The position numbers and the translations under genes are program-made. Under the pieces are notes generated by a model, which was given only the letters and a program-made list of their open reading frames with translations, was not told the DNA's origin and did no database searches. A stretch of 64,000 bases of DNA from CBDEFX01 sp965237635 (GTDB lineage: Bacteria > Chloroflexota > Dehalococcoidia > Lucifugimonadales > CAUZJF01): positions 806,001 through 870,000 of the forward strand of contig CBDEFX010000001.1 in the NCBI GenBank assembly GCA_965237635.1, in the 5' to 3' direction. Shown one piece after another: positions 41,862 to 50,890 of the stretch (the first letter of the stretch is position 1; every line of letters begins with the position of its first letter).

Positions 41862-42949
41862 TGAGCTACGGTCTGCGGCTTGCCAAACTGCGAGAGTCTC
41901 TAAGCGAGCAGGACCTGGACGCCATCCTGATATCGGACCCGGAGAACCGGCGATATGTGTCCGGGTTTACGGGCACTGCCGGCCACCTGCTGGTCTCACA
42001 GGCCGCTGCGGTCCTGGCTACCGACTTCCGCTATATCGAACAGGCGGCCCAACAGGCCAGCCAGTTTCGGGTCGAGCGAACCTCAGCGAAGCTGGAGTGG
42101 TTTCCGGAGTTGGCGGCCGACCTGGGAGTCAAGAAGGTCGGGTTCGAGAGCCGGCACATGACGGTCAGGGCCCACGCCGACTTCCAGAAGGCCGTAGCTG
42201 AGGCTGACGCACCCAATGGGCTGTCTCTGGTCGAGACCACAGACCTCATCGACCACATGAGAGCGGCGAAGTATGACGACGAGATGGAGCTGCTTACGCG
42301 GGCCGTCGAAATTACGGACCAGGCCTTCGAGGAAGTCGCGTCCACAATCGAGGCTGGAGTGACGGAAAGAGACGTTGCGTGGAAGCTGGAAAAGGCAATG
42401 CGAGAGCGCGGCGCAGAGGGCCTCGCATTCGACACTATCGTTGGGGCGGGGCGTAACGGCGCTCTGCCGCACCATCGCGCCGACGACACGGTGATCGGCA
42501 ACGGCGAGCCGGTCGTGATAGACATGGGCGCGAAATACGAAGGGTACTGTGCGGACCTGACTCGCACAATCGTCCTTGGTGAGCCGGACGAAGAGTTCAG
42601 CCGTGTCTACAACATAGTATTACGCGCCCAAGAAGCCGCCGAGGAGGGCGTCAGCGCGGGTATGACCGGTGGGGAGGTCGATGCTATAGCCCGAGATATC
42701 ATAGCCGAGACAGGGCATGCCGAAGAGTTCGGCCACAGCCTTGGCCATGGCGTCGGGCTGGCCGTCCACGAGCTCCCGGGGGTCGGCTCCAATTCCAAGG
42801 ACCGACTCGAGGAGGGCATGGTGTTCACGATAGAGCCCGGTGTCTACCTGCCCGACTGGGGCGGGGTCCGAATCGAGGACATGGTCGTGCTTGAGAACGG
42901 TCGTGCCCGCGTCTTGAGCAAGGCACCCAAGCTGGGGGCCATTGCATAG
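41861..42949 (+). CDS. M24-family Xaa-Pro aminopeptidase
   Basis: 362 residues. The N-terminal creatinase-like domain begins RLAKLRESLSEQDLDAILIS. The C-terminal pita-bread domain carries the five metal ligands: VIDMGAKYEGYCADLTRTI (two Asp), HSLGHGVGLAVHELPG (His), TIEPGVYLPDWGGVRIEDMV (two Glu). It cleaves N-terminal residues before Pro. The neighbour order aroQ-pepP/Q-efp is common in bacteria and supports a housekeeping role. Confidence 0.92.
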   Translation: MSYGLRLAKLRESLSEQDLDAILISDPENRRYVSGFTGTAGHLLVSQAAAVLATDFRYIEQAAQQASQFRVERTSAKLEWFPELAADLGVKKVGFESRHMTVRAHADFQKAVAEADAPNGLSLVETTDLIDHMRAAKYDDEMELLTRAVEITDQAFEEVASTIEAGVTERDVAWKLEKAMRERGAEGLAFDTIVGAGRNGALPHHRADDTVIGNGEPVVIDMGAKYEGYCADLTRTIVLGEPDEEFSRVYNIVLRAQEAAEEGVSAGMTGGEVDAIARDIIAETGHAEEFGHSLGHGVGLAVHELPGVGSNSKDRLEEGMVFTIEPGVYLPDWGGVRIEDMVVLENGRARVLSKAPKLGAIA

Positions 42950-42953
42950 CTGG

Positions 42954-43016
42954 CCCCTCGATACGTCCCCCCGATACGGCATCGGGGCTCCATCGGGACT
43001 ACTCGGGACGGACGGA
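42954..43016. repeat. CCCGAT-family palindrome before efp
   Basis: CCCCGAT-ACGGC-ATCGGGG (42969-42987) is a perfect copy of the family, preceded by CCCCTCGATACG, which also precedes the copy at 39824 and occurs at 4250. TCGGGACTACTCGGGA follows, as near 4160. Confidence 0.6.
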
Positions 43017-43068
43017 TTCAAGGGTTTCTTTGTTGTGAGATTGCTTCGGCAGCGCCCAGGAGACTGAT

Positions 43069-43632
43069 TTGAGCATATCCTACGGTGACCTGAGAAAGGG
43101 TCTGGCCATCGAGCTCGACGGCGAGCCGTACGCGGTGGTCGAGTACGAGCGCAGCAAGATGCAGCAGCGTGCCCCGGTAATGCGGGTCAGGTTCAGATCG
43201 CTGCGTACGGGCCGGGTGGTCGACCGCACCTTTCAAGGCTACGACGTCAAGCTTACTCCAGCCGCCGTGAAGCACCGGGGTGCAGAATATATCTACAGCG
43301 ATGCTGATCTCTTCTATTTTATGGACGCCGAGAGCTTCGACCAGTTCCCGCTGTCCCGAGACCAGGTAGAAGACTCTCTTCCCTACCTCATCGAGCAGGT
43401 CAAGGTCAGCGTCGTCTTCTACGAGGGGCAGCCGATCGCCATTGAGCTGCCCGTAACAGTGGACCTGAAGGTCACGGAGACGGACCCAGGGTTCAGAGGC
43501 GACACGGCGCAGGGTGGCACCAAGCTCGCAACGATGGAGACGGGGTTGTCGGTGCAGGTGCCCTTATTCGTGGTCGAGGGTGAAAAAGTCCGAGTGGACA
43601 CTCGCAGCGGCGAGTACCTGGCAAGAGCGTGA
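43069..43632 (+). CDS. efp: elongation factor P
   Basis: A 187-residue EF-P that helps ribosomes through proline runs. Domain I starts SYGDLRKGLAIELDGEPYAV, the middle has FQGYDVKLTPAAVKHRG, and domain III has VDLKVTETDPGFRGDTAQGG and VQVPLFVVEGEKVRVDT. The tip loop, usually PGKGxA with the modified Lys, reads SKMQQRAPVMRV: by length the modified position is Gln. The start is TTG 43069 with AGGAG six bases before. xseA follows one base after the stop. Confidence 0.93.
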   Translation: MSISYGDLRKGLAIELDGEPYAVVEYERSKMQQRAPVMRVRFRSLRTGRVVDRTFQGYDVKLTPAAVKHRGAEYIYSDADLFYFMDAESFDQFPLSRDQVEDSLPYLIEQVKVSVVFYEGQPIAIELPVTVDLKVTETDPGFRGDTAQGGTKLATMETGLSVQVPLFVVEGEKVRVDTRSGEYLARA

Positions 43633-43633
43633 G

Positions 43634-44890
43634 ATGGCTGTATATTCTGTTTCGAGGGTGCTCACTTACCTGAGGGACCTACTGGAGCAAGATGCTCTGG
43701 TACGAGACCTCTGGGTCCGGGGTGAGGTCGCCAACCTATCTCGGCCCGGCTCCGGCCACTCGTACTTTAGTCTTAGGGAGTCCGGCAACACGCTGCGGTG
43801 CGTGATGTTCCGTAATGCGTTCGGGGCCGAGTTGCTAGCCGACGGCTCGTCTGTCATAGCCCACGGGCGAGTTTCCATGTACGAGGCCCGCGGAGACCTA
43901 CAGCTCATCGTCGATCTTCTCCAGCCTGAGGGGGTCGGCGAGCTACAGTTGAAGCTGGAGCAGCTCAAGCTCAAGCTTGAGAACGACGGCCTCTTTGACC
44001 CGTCGCGAAAGCGGCCTGTTCCGGGCTTCCCCCGCCGAGTAGGGGTGGTCACCTCTCCCAGTGGGGCGGTCTGGCACGACATTCAAACGGTGATCGAGAG
44101 GCGCTATCCACTCGTCGAGCTGCTGCTGGCGCCCACGCCAGTGCAAGGCGAGGAGGCCGTACGGGGTATAGTCGACGCCCTTGATACCCTGGGGCGAATA
44201 TCGGACGTCGACGTTATAGTAGTGGCGCGCGGCGGGGGCTCCTTGGAGGACTTGCAACCGTTCAACGACGAGGCCGTCGCCAGAGCCATGTTCTCGAGTC
44301 ACGCCCCTGTAATCAGTGGAGTGGGCCACGAGACAGACTACACGATCGCCGACATGGTGGCGGACCAGCGAGCGCCGACACCATCCGCCGCCGCAGAGAT
44401 GGCCGTACCCGATCGGGCGGAGCTGGCGACCAGGCTAGTCGCAGCCCAGGAGGCCCTTGGTACCAGCGTGTTCACCGGGCTCCGGTCCAAACAGGAGAAG
44501 CTGGCCCACCTTCGGCCCAGAGTTCGCCGGAGCGGCCCCGACCTCGACGGGCTGCGGCTTCGCGTTGACGACCTGCTGAGGAGAACTGCGAAGCACCTCA
44601 GCCACGACCTGCAGTTAAAGTCCGAACGGGCTCAGGGGCTCAGGACACGCTTGGATTCGCTGAGCCCCAAGGACACTCTGCGGCGGGGGTACGCTGTCGT
44701 GCGTACGCAGACCGACCCTGCTGTCGTCGTGTCCGATGCCGACCAGGTCGTCGCGGGCGATCTTGTCGACGTCACGGTGGCCCGCGGAGGCTTCGGCGCG
44801 GAGGTGACGTCGGCCCTGCCGGTCAGCGACGAGCCCGAGGCACCCGTCGAGAGGCAAGCGTCCGAGGTCTTCGGAGCCAAGCGCGGGTAA
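43634..44890 (+). CDS. xseA: exodeoxyribonuclease VII large subunit
   Basis: About 418 residues. N-terminal OB fold (YSVSRVLTYLRDLLEQD, LWVRGEVANLSRPGSGHSYF), catalytic domain (PRRVGVVTSPSGAVWHDIQ, DVIVVARGGGSLEDLQPFND, VISGVGHETDYTIADMVAD), then a long coiled-coil region and the C-terminal RGYAVVRTQ. It acts with XseB on single-stranded DNA. An upstream frame extension inside efp is ignored; ATG 43634 fits. Confidence 0.95.
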   Translation: MAVYSVSRVLTYLRDLLEQDALVRDLWVRGEVANLSRPGSGHSYFSLRESGNTLRCVMFRNAFGAELLADGSSVIAHGRVSMYEARGDLQLIVDLLQPEGVGELQLKLEQLKLKLENDGLFDPSRKRPVPGFPRRVGVVTSPSGAVWHDIQTVIERRYPLVELLLAPTPVQGEEAVRGIVDALDTLGRISDVDVIVVARGGGSLEDLQPFNDEAVARAMFSSHAPVISGVGHETDYTIADMVADQRAPTPSAAAEMAVPDRAELATRLVAAQEALGTSVFTGLRSKQEKLAHLRPRVRRSGPDLDGLRLRVDDLLRRTAKHLSHDLQLKSERAQGLRTRLDSLSPKDTLRRGYAVVRTQTDPAVVVSDADQVVAGDLVDVTVARGGFGAEVTSALPVSDEPEAPVERQASEVFGAKRG

Positions 44891-44956
44891 CGGCAGCGAA
44901 CCACCCACCCTGAAAAGTGCGCCGTCGGCTCGCTAGGCGCAGCGGTTACGAGCAAA

Positions 44957-45223
44957 ATGAACACTCAAAAGACGAACGACGCCGACCTGGGCGACCTCTC
45001 CTTCGAGCAGGCTCTCGCGAGGTTGGACGAGACCGTAGAGGCGCTCGAAGCCGGGCAGGTGCCTCTGGACGAGGCGACTCGCCTCTACGAGAAGGGTATG
45101 GGGCTCGCTCGCGTTTGCAGTGAGATGCTGGCGGCAGCCGAGTTGAAGATCACTCAGATACAGACGGCCTATGGCGAGCAGATGAGGTTGCCCCCGGAGG
45201 AGAAGACGCAGCCGGAGGTATAG
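44957..45223 (+). CDS. xseB: exodeoxyribonuclease VII small subunit
   Basis: 88 residues with the XseB helical-hairpin pattern LSFEQALARLDETVEALEAG and QVPLDEATRLYEKGMGLARV, followed by EMLAAAELKITQIQ. It binds the long arm of XseA. It sits 66 bases after xseA in the same direction. Confidence 0.93.
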   Translation: MNTQKTNDADLGDLSFEQALARLDETVEALEAGQVPLDEATRLYEKGMGLARVCSEMLAAAELKITQIQTAYGEQMRLPPEEKTQPEV

Positions 45224-45225
45224 CT

Positions 45226-45897
45226 CTGCTAAAGGCCGACTTCCACATGCACACCAGCTTCTCCCCGGATTCCAACCTCTCGCCTGAGCGGCTGGTGGCA
45301 CGCTGCAGCCAAGTGGGCCTGAACTGCATAGCCGTGACCGACCACGACACCATCCAAGGTGGTCTGGCCGCCCAGCGCGTCGCGGATTTCACGGTTATCG
45401 TCGGCGAGGAAGTGCGCTCTTCGGGCGGAGAGATCACCGGCCTGTTCCTGACAGAAACGGTCCCTCGTGGGCTTTCGCCGAAGGAGACGGTCACAAGAAT
45501 CAAGAGGCAGGGAGGGCTGGTGTCGATTCCTCATCCGTTCGACCGTTTTCGCCGCGGGGCGATAGGTCGAAGGGCCTTGGACGAGATAGTGTCCTACATA
45601 GACATCGTCGAGGTGTTTAACGCCCGCAACAATCTGGCCGCCGATGACCGCAAGGCGCTCGATTTTGCTCAGCGGCACGGGCTGCTGGCATCGGGAGTCA
45701 GCGACGCTCATACGACGTTTGAGCTTGGACGCACCTACGTCGAGATGCCCGAGTTCGACGGGACCCCAGAAGGATTCAAACAGGCGCTGGCAGGGGGGAC
45801 GATCGTGGGAAGGCGAATGAGCCCGCTCATTCACGTAGTGACCACGTTTACCAAGCTCAAGAAACGCCTGGGTGGAGCACGCCCGCCGACATCTTGA
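45226..45897 (+). CDS. PHP-domain metal-dependent phosphoesterase
   Basis: About 223 residues of the PHP fold (histidinol-phosphatase/DNA polymerase X-type phosphoesterases). Metal motifs: DFHMHTSFSPDS, IAVTDHDT, EEVRSSGGEITGLFL, SIPHPFDRFR and SGVSDAHTTFELG. The first His of the HxH motif lies before the only in-frame ATG (45247), so translation probably starts at CTG 45226, seven bases after GGAGG (45214-45218), directly after the xseB stop. Substrate unknown. Confidence 0.85.
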   Translation: MLKADFHMHTSFSPDSNLSPERLVARCSQVGLNCIAVTDHDTIQGGLAAQRVADFTVIVGEEVRSSGGEITGLFLTETVPRGLSPKETVTRIKRQGGLVSIPHPFDRFRRGAIGRRALDEIVSYIDIVEVFNARNNLAADDRKALDFAQRHGLLASGVSDAHTTFELGRTYVEMPEFDGTPEGFKQALAGGTIVGRRMSPLIHVVTTFTKLKKRLGGARPPTS

Positions 45898-45911
45898 CGG
45901 TAGGCGTCGTT

Positions 45912-46172
45912 CTAGAGGACCCGACGACTCTTCAGCTCTCGGTTCCGTCTGATTCGTTCCCAGCCGCTTGGCGATGGCTTTCCAGTGCCGATTCGAACCG
46001 GAGTGTGCTCTACGAAGGGACTGCCCAGGTGGGCCTCCACCTGGGCCAGAATGGCCTGGGGTACCTCAGCCCGACGCCATCCGCAGTTGATGCACAGGGC
46101 ATTCTCATCCTCTGCAGGTGAGTACTCAAACACCGCTCCTTTGCAACGTGGGCAGGCGTGTAGACTGATCAT
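45912..46172 (-). CDS. small zinc-ribbon protein
   Basis: 86 residues with two CxxC pairs, CPRCKGAVFEY and CINCGWRRAEVP, spaced as in a zinc ribbon. A basic C-terminal tail (WERIRRNRELKSRRVL) could touch nucleic acid. It ends 15 bases from the converging PHP gene. No family name recognised. Confidence 0.6.
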   Translation of the reverse strand: MISLHACPRCKGAVFEYSPAEDENALCINCGWRRAEVPQAILAQVEAHLGSPFVEHTPVRIGTGKPSPSGWERIRRNRELKSRRVL

Positions 46173-46537
46173 GGCGTTTGACCCCCAGTCAGTGGTGGGT
46201 TGGACCTAATTGGTTCCCTATTATCCGGCTGCGGGTCCCGTTTGAGTATCGACAAGACCTAGGGTTCAGACATCGGGGAAACTTGACCCCCAGAAGGCTC
46301 GGCTATTCTGTCGGGCGCACTGAGACGCCCCAGCGGGGCGTCTCTACAAGGGATTCACTGGGCTCGGTATCTGAGCTTGAATAAGGTCATTCCGTTGCGC
46401 GCGCTGAGACGCACGAGTAGGGCGTCTCTACAAGGGGCTTGTAACCTGCCGACGAGCTCCCGGCCTTGAAGTTTTACGAGGCGCGCGGTAAGATACCAGA
46501 CCGTATGTACACTAGTGGGTCCGGGAAAGCGGAGTAA
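46173..46537. repeat. 365-bp gap with two palindromic repeat copies
   Basis: No gene seen. GAGACGCCCCAGCGGGGCGTCTCTAC (46322-46347, arms nearly perfect) and GAGACGCACGAGTAGGGCGTCTCTAC (46405-46431, decayed centre) are two direct copies of the GTAGAGACGCCCC family about 80 bp apart, both followed by AAGGG. The gap must also hold the promoter of the downstream pair; I see no clear boxes. Confidence 0.6.
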
Positions 46538-47077
46538 ATGAGTAACGCGGTACTAGTGGTAGACATGCTGGTGGGATTTCTAGAGGCTGGCCACAACCTC
46601 TATTGCGGCGACGAGGCCCGCGAAGTGATCCCGAACGTGAGGCGGCTGATCGAGAGGGAACAGGCCGCAGGGTCCAAGGTATTCTTTATCTGCGATAATC
46701 ACGATCCCGACGACCTGGAGTTTCAGATATTCCCTGAGCACTGCGTGAAGGGTACGAAGGAGGCTGAGATCATCCCCGAGCTTTCCGGCTACCAGGGGCA
46801 AGTGATACCGAAGCAGCGATACAGCGGATTCTACGGGACCGACCTGCAGCAGCGGCTCGCCAAGCTGGGTCCGGAAAAGATCATCATTTGTGGGGTGTGC
46901 ACGGACATCTGTGTAATGCATACTGCCGCCGATGCGCGCAACCGCGATTATGACGTTGAAATCGCTACCGACGGCGTAGCCACCTTCGATCCAGAAGCAC
47001 ACACCTACGCCTTGCAGCACATGGAGAAGATTCTGGGAGCCAGGCTGGTACGAGAGACGGCTTCCGCCCTCAGGTAG
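46538..47077 (+). CDS. pncA: isochorismatase-family hydrolase, probable nicotinamidase
   Basis: 179 residues. LVVDMLVGFLEAGHNL has the catalytic Asp, FPEHCVKGTKEAEIIPEL the metal and substrate region, VIPKQRYSGFYGTDL the Lys, and IICGVCTDICVMHTAADA the catalytic Cys. The next gene is a nicotinate phosphoribosyltransferase, so nicotinamide deamidation for NAD salvage is the best reading. Other members of the family (for example N-carbamoylsarcosine amidase) look similar. Confidence 0.8.
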   Translation: MSNAVLVVDMLVGFLEAGHNLYCGDEAREVIPNVRRLIEREQAAGSKVFFICDNHDPDDLEFQIFPEHCVKGTKEAEIIPELSGYQGQVIPKQRYSGFYGTDLQQRLAKLGPEKIIICGVCTDICVMHTAADARNRDYDVEIATDGVATFDPEAHTYALQHMEKILGARLVRETASALR

Positions 47078-47141
47078 CCCCGGAGTATTTTGACTGCCCT
47101 TCCCAGGGCCCAGTGCGCTATTGAACCTACAGACATAGCTT

Positions 47142-48140
47142 ATGGTCAACCCCGAGTTCGAGATTAGACGGTCGGTCCTGGTCGGCGACACCGCTGATGT
47201 TTACCTGCAGCGTACGCTGACGATCCTGCGCAACGAGGGTATCAACCCCGTTGTCACCATTGAGTTCGCGCCTGAGAGAGGCGGCGTTTTCTGCGGCCTC
47301 GCCGAGGTAAGAACACTGCTGACCAGGATTCTCCCAGAGACCGGAAGCGAGGCATGGGCCCTAGAGGAGGGAGAGACCGTCGACGCTAAGGAGGTGGCCC
47401 TGAGGGTCAGAGCTCCCTATGGCTCACTGGGGCTCTACGAGACGGCGATCGGCGGGATATTGGCCTCCAGCACCGGATGGGCGACGGCAGCCAGTGAGTG
47501 CGTCGAGGCCGCCAACGGCACGCCGGTGGTAGCACTAGGAGCGCGCCACGTGCACCCCAATGTCGCCGCTAATATGGACTACGCGTCAGTTATTGGGGGC
47601 TGCGTTTCGTGCTCTACGATCCTGGGCGCCCGGCTAGCGGGCGTTACTCCTGCCGGCAACATGCCTCACTCGCTACCCCTTCTGATGGCAGACACCCTGA
47701 CGGCGATGCAGTCCTTTGACAGGCACATGCCTCAGGAGGTGCCCAGAGTAGCGCTCGTGGACACGTTCAAAGACGAGGCGGAGGAGGCCTTGAACGTCGC
47801 GCAGGCCCTCAGGGAGAAGCTTCGGGGCATTCGATTAGACACACCGTTTGAGCGGGGAGGTGTGACTGCAGACCTGGCCAAAGAGGTACGAATTCGGCTA
47901 GACCTGGGCGGCTTCCGGCACGTGGAGATAATGGTCAGTGGGGGCTTCACACCTGAGCGAATCCGCGAATTCGTCGAAAGCGAGGCGCCGGTAAACACCT
48001 TCGGCGTCGGGACCTACATCGCCAGCGCGGCCCCCAATCCATACACGTCCGACATTCACGATATCGACGGGCGGCCAGTCGCCAAAAGAGGGCGAAACCC
48101 CGGCGTCACACCAAACCCCCGACTGGCACGCGTGATATAG
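47142..48140 (+). CDS. pncB: nicotinate phosphoribosyltransferase
   Basis: 332 residues, shorter than the E. coli enzyme and more like the compact bacterial form. FRHVEIMVSGGFTPERIREF is the phosphoribosyl-binding part, ALGARHVHPNVAANMDYASV the region with the catalytic His, and TFGVGTYIASAAPNPYTSDI the end of the barrel. It makes nicotinate mononucleotide. It lies 64 bases after the nicotinamidase gene. Its 3' end overlaps the converging tilS end by 35 bases. Confidence 0.88.
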   Translation: MVNPEFEIRRSVLVGDTADVYLQRTLTILRNEGINPVVTIEFAPERGGVFCGLAEVRTLLTRILPETGSEAWALEEGETVDAKEVALRVRAPYGSLGLYETAIGGILASSTGWATAASECVEAANGTPVVALGARHVHPNVAANMDYASVIGGCVSCSTILGARLAGVTPAGNMPHSLPLLMADTLTAMQSFDRHMPQEVPRVALVDTFKDEAEEALNVAQALREKLRGIRLDTPFERGGVTADLAKEVRIRLDLGGFRHVEIMVSGGFTPERIREFVESEAPVNTFGVGTYIASAAPNPYTSDIHDIDGRPVAKRGRNPGVTPNPRLARVI

Positions 48141-49626
48141 CCTTCGCGGACTTTTCCCGCACGAAGCTCATCCGCAGTACTCGGTCGTCCGTGCTCCGTA
48201 TCCTCGCCCAGTCCGCGATGCGGAACCCCATCACCCAAGCGATCCCTTGAGGCGCGACAACCAGTGGAACTCTGTCCCTACACTCTTGTGGAATCTTGGA
48301 GTCGACCATGAAGTCCTGGAGCTTTTTTCGCCCAGACATTCCTAAGGGCTGAAATCGGTCTCCCGGCCTGCGAGCACGTATCGTCAATCGGCCGCCTACC
48401 GCGTTGTAGCTAAACCGGGTTTTGAAGCTGTCGGTTCCGGATAGCATTGGCTCGACGATCGTGGGACTAACAGCTTCGACACCGCCGCCGGGCTCTTCTA
48501 TTTTCACCTCGACCTTCCAGCCGCCCACAGATGTCTCGCCCGGTGCTTTCAGAGGGTACTCGCCAGAGAACGGAGGGAGGGGGCACAGGTCACTCGAGGC
48601 GGACGCGACGATCGCCTCGCTGTAGCGGACGGAGAACCGGACGCCCCCGGGCAGATCGACGCTGCGTCCCGACGGTCCGCCCATCAGCCTTGTCATATCG
48701 TCGAGGTGCCCCTGCTCTATGTCATGTACGTCTGTCTTGACCAGCGCGACAGCCCTTCGCAGCAGGTGCGTCTGCAGCGCGGGCGACAGTTGGCCGAAGG
48801 CGGCCCTGCGTAGCGCAACCAGCCCGTTTTCCTGACGCGCGACTTTGGGCCATACGTCGTCAACTTCGCTGTCCAGGTGCGAGACCTGCTGCGCGGCGGT
48901 CCGGGAAAGCCGCACTAGGGCCTGTCTGACAGCCGGATTGAACTCCTCCAGCAGTGGCACGAGCACCTTCCTCACCCTGTTGCGAGTCAAGTCAGTCGAC
49001 AGGTTTGTTTCGTCGAGCCGCGGCTCCAGATTCAGCGCCCGACAATAAGCAGCCGTGTCCCCACGAGACAGATCCAGAAGAGGCCGCACCAGGGAGACCT
49101 CTTTTTCTCCAATGACATGCCGATTCGAGGGCTGCATTCCGCGCAAACCCGTGAGGCCGGCGCCTCGTACAATATGCATGAGGATAGACTCGGCCTGGTC
49201 GTCAGCCGTGTGTCCCAAGGCTACGGCGTCTGCACCCTGCTCGCCGGCTACGCGGACCAGGAAACGGTGCCGTACTTTGCGAGCGGCATCCTCCAACGAC
49301 AGCCTGTGTGTTTTTCGGAAAGCTGGAACGTCGGCGCGCTCCGAGGTGAGGCCTACGCCGAGCTGCTTGAACGTCTCGCCGACGAAACGGGCGTCGGCCT
49401 CGGCAGAATCGCCCCTGAGACCGTGGTCCAGATGGGCCCCATGGAGCTCCAGCCCCAGCTCATCTCTCAAGTTGCGCAAGGCGTTGATCATCGCGAGGGA
49501 ATCAGGGCCGCCGGAAACGGCAACGACCAGGCGCTTCCCTTCGGTCAGGCCGGACGCCCGTAGGGCCCTCTCGACCTCGCGTTCCAGCCGCGCGACTACT
49601 TTATCCGCCAGCATCATGGTCTGCAC
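48106..49626 (-). CDS. tilS: tRNA(Ile)-lysidine synthase
   Basis: About 506 residues; makes lysidine at C34 of tRNA-Ile(CAU). The PP-loop is LVVAVSGGPDSLAMINALRN, followed by HLDHGLRG and ALGHTADDQAESILMHIVRG. The C-terminal TilS domain carries IRARRPGDRFQPLGMSGRKK and WVMGFRIADWARI. GTG 49626 follows the upstream gene's stop by four bases; ATG 49617 or 49614 are alternatives. Last gene of the recA-recX-CorC-tilS run. Confidence 0.93.
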   Translation of the reverse strand: MQTMMLADKVVARLEREVERALRASGLTEGKRLVVAVSGGPDSLAMINALRNLRDELGLELHGAHLDHGLRGDSAEADARFVGETFKQLGVGLTSERADVPAFRKTHRLSLEDAARKVRHRFLVRVAGEQGADAVALGHTADDQAESILMHIVRGAGLTGLRGMQPSNRHVIGEKEVSLVRPLLDLSRGDTAAYCRALNLEPRLDETNLSTDLTRNRVRKVLVPLLEEFNPAVRQALVRLSRTAAQQVSHLDSEVDDVWPKVARQENGLVALRRAAFGQLSPALQTHLLRRAVALVKTDVHDIEQGHLDDMTRLMGGPSGRSVDLPGGVRFSVRYSEAIVASASSDLCPLPPFSGEYPLKAPGETSVGGWKVEVKIEEPGGGVEAVSPTIVEPMLSGTDSFKTRFSYNAVGGRLTIRARRPGDRFQPLGMSGRKKLQDFMVDSKIPQECRDRVPLVVAPQGIAWVMGFRIADWARIRSTDDRVLRMSFVREKSAKAISRVPVGGLV

Positions 49627-49630
49627 CGCA

Positions 49631-50890
49631 TCACTTCGGGCGTGACACCCTGGTCAGCATGATCGACTCTACTTTCAAGTCCCTCATCTCGGTTACCTCG
49701 ATCTTGAGGTCGCCGTGCTCGAACTGCTCCCCTTGGGTGGGAATGTGTCCGAGAGCCTCCAACACGAATCCGGCGATAGTCTCGAAATCGCCGTCGGGTA
49801 GCTCGATTCCGAGCTCCTCTTTGGCCTCGTCTATGCTCATGCCACCGTCGACCTGGAAGGTATTCTCGCCTACCGCCTCGTACTCCTCCTCCGGACTCAC
49901 GCCCTCCTCGCCGACGCGGCCCACGACCTCCTCGAGCAGGGTCTTGAGGGTGACGAGGCCGGCGATGCCGCCGAACTCGTCTATCACCACGGCCATCTGG
50001 TTGCCGGTCTGTCGCGATTCGTCAAAGAGCTCAGCGATCCGCTTCGTCTCGGGAACAAAAAAGGCGTCCCTGATAACGTCGGTGACAGAGTCGTCGTGGG
50101 TTATCTCCCTGGAAGACATTGCCTTGAGGATGTCCTTGGCCGAGAGTATTCCCACAATGTTGTCGGTAGACTCTTTGTAGACCGGAAACCGTGTATGCGA
50201 GTGCTCGGCATAGATCTCCAGGAACTCTCCCAGGGTCGCCCCCCGCTCCACGAACGCGATTTCAGTCCTGGGCGTCATAACCTCTCTCACCTGCCTGTCA
50301 CCGAAACGGAAGACACTCTCCAGCATCTCCGCCTCCTCTGGCTCGAAGGCCCCTTCCTCCTCAGCTATGCCGATCAGAGTGCGCAGCTCGGCCTCAGTGA
50401 TGGACCGCCTGACGCCCGCTCCCCCACCGCCGAACAGAGAGCTAATCTGTTGCAGGACTATCACAAAGGGCCAAAGCACCGTCTCGATCCACTTCAATGG
50501 ACGCACATAGAGGAACGCCACGCGCTCCGAGTGGCGAACCGCAATGGTCTTAGGGACGATCTCGCCGAATATCAGGAGCAGGCTGGTGGCGACCGCCGTG
50601 GCGACGGCAAGGCCGATGCTCTCGTCCAGGAGCGAGAGGGTTATGACCGTGACCAAGGCGGCAAAGGCGACGTTCACGAGGTTGTTGCCCAGTAGAATGG
50701 TAGAAAGCAGCCTCTCCGGCTGGTCTATCATCCGAGCCACACTCGACGCGTTGGCAGCTCCAGTGCTCACAAGGTGCGTGACCCTCGTCCGTTGCAGCGA
50801 GAGGAAGGCAGCCTCAGAGCTAGAGAAGAAAGCAGACAGCCCCAGGCACACGAGCACCACTATGAAGTTTCCTATCACTGCTTCGGGCAT
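49631..50890 (-). CDS. CNNM/CorC-type membrane protein (DUF21-CBS-CorC)
   Basis: About 419 residues. The N-terminal DUF21 domain has four membrane helices (VVLVCLGLSAFFSSSEAAFL, TILLGNNLVNVAFAALVTVI and others). Two CBS domains span VMTPRTEIAFVERGAT and TDNIVGILSAKDILKAMSSR. The C-terminal CorC/HlyC domain has DEFGGIAGLVTLKTLLEEV and TIAGFVLEALGHIPTQGEQF. Proteins of this family export Mg or Co; the older name is hemolysin-like. The start overlaps the recX stop (TGATG). Confidence 0.92.
   Translation of the reverse strand: MPEAVIGNFIVVLVCLGLSAFFSSSEAAFLSLQRTRVTHLVSTGAANASSVARMIDQPERLLSTILLGNNLVNVAFAALVTVITLSLLDESIGLAVATAVATSLLLIFGEIVPKTIAVRHSERVAFLYVRPLKWIETVLWPFVIVLQQISSLFGGGGAGVRRSITEAELRTLIGIAEEEGAFEPEEAEMLESVFRFGDRQVREVMTPRTEIAFVERGATLGEFLEIYAEHSHTRFPVYKESTDNIVGILSAKDILKAMSSREITHDDSVTDVIRDAFFVPETKRIAELFDESRQTGNQMAVVIDEFGGIAGLVTLKTLLEEVVGRVGEEGVSPEEEYEAVGENTFQVDGGMSIDEAKEELGIELPDGDFETIAGFVLEALGHIPTQGEQFEHGDLKIEVTEMRDLKVESIMLTRVSRPK

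Noticed and set aside
46322..46431. CRISPR array from two similar repeats 80 bp apart
   Set aside because: Only two palindromic units, one decayed, with other single copies between genes elsewhere. No cas genes. It is a REP-type family.
46538..47077. N-carbamoylsarcosine amidase completing a creatinine/hydantoin route
   Set aside because: The adjacent nicotinate phosphoribosyltransferase makes nicotinamidase the simpler reading, and the hydantoinase cluster is almost 40 kb away.
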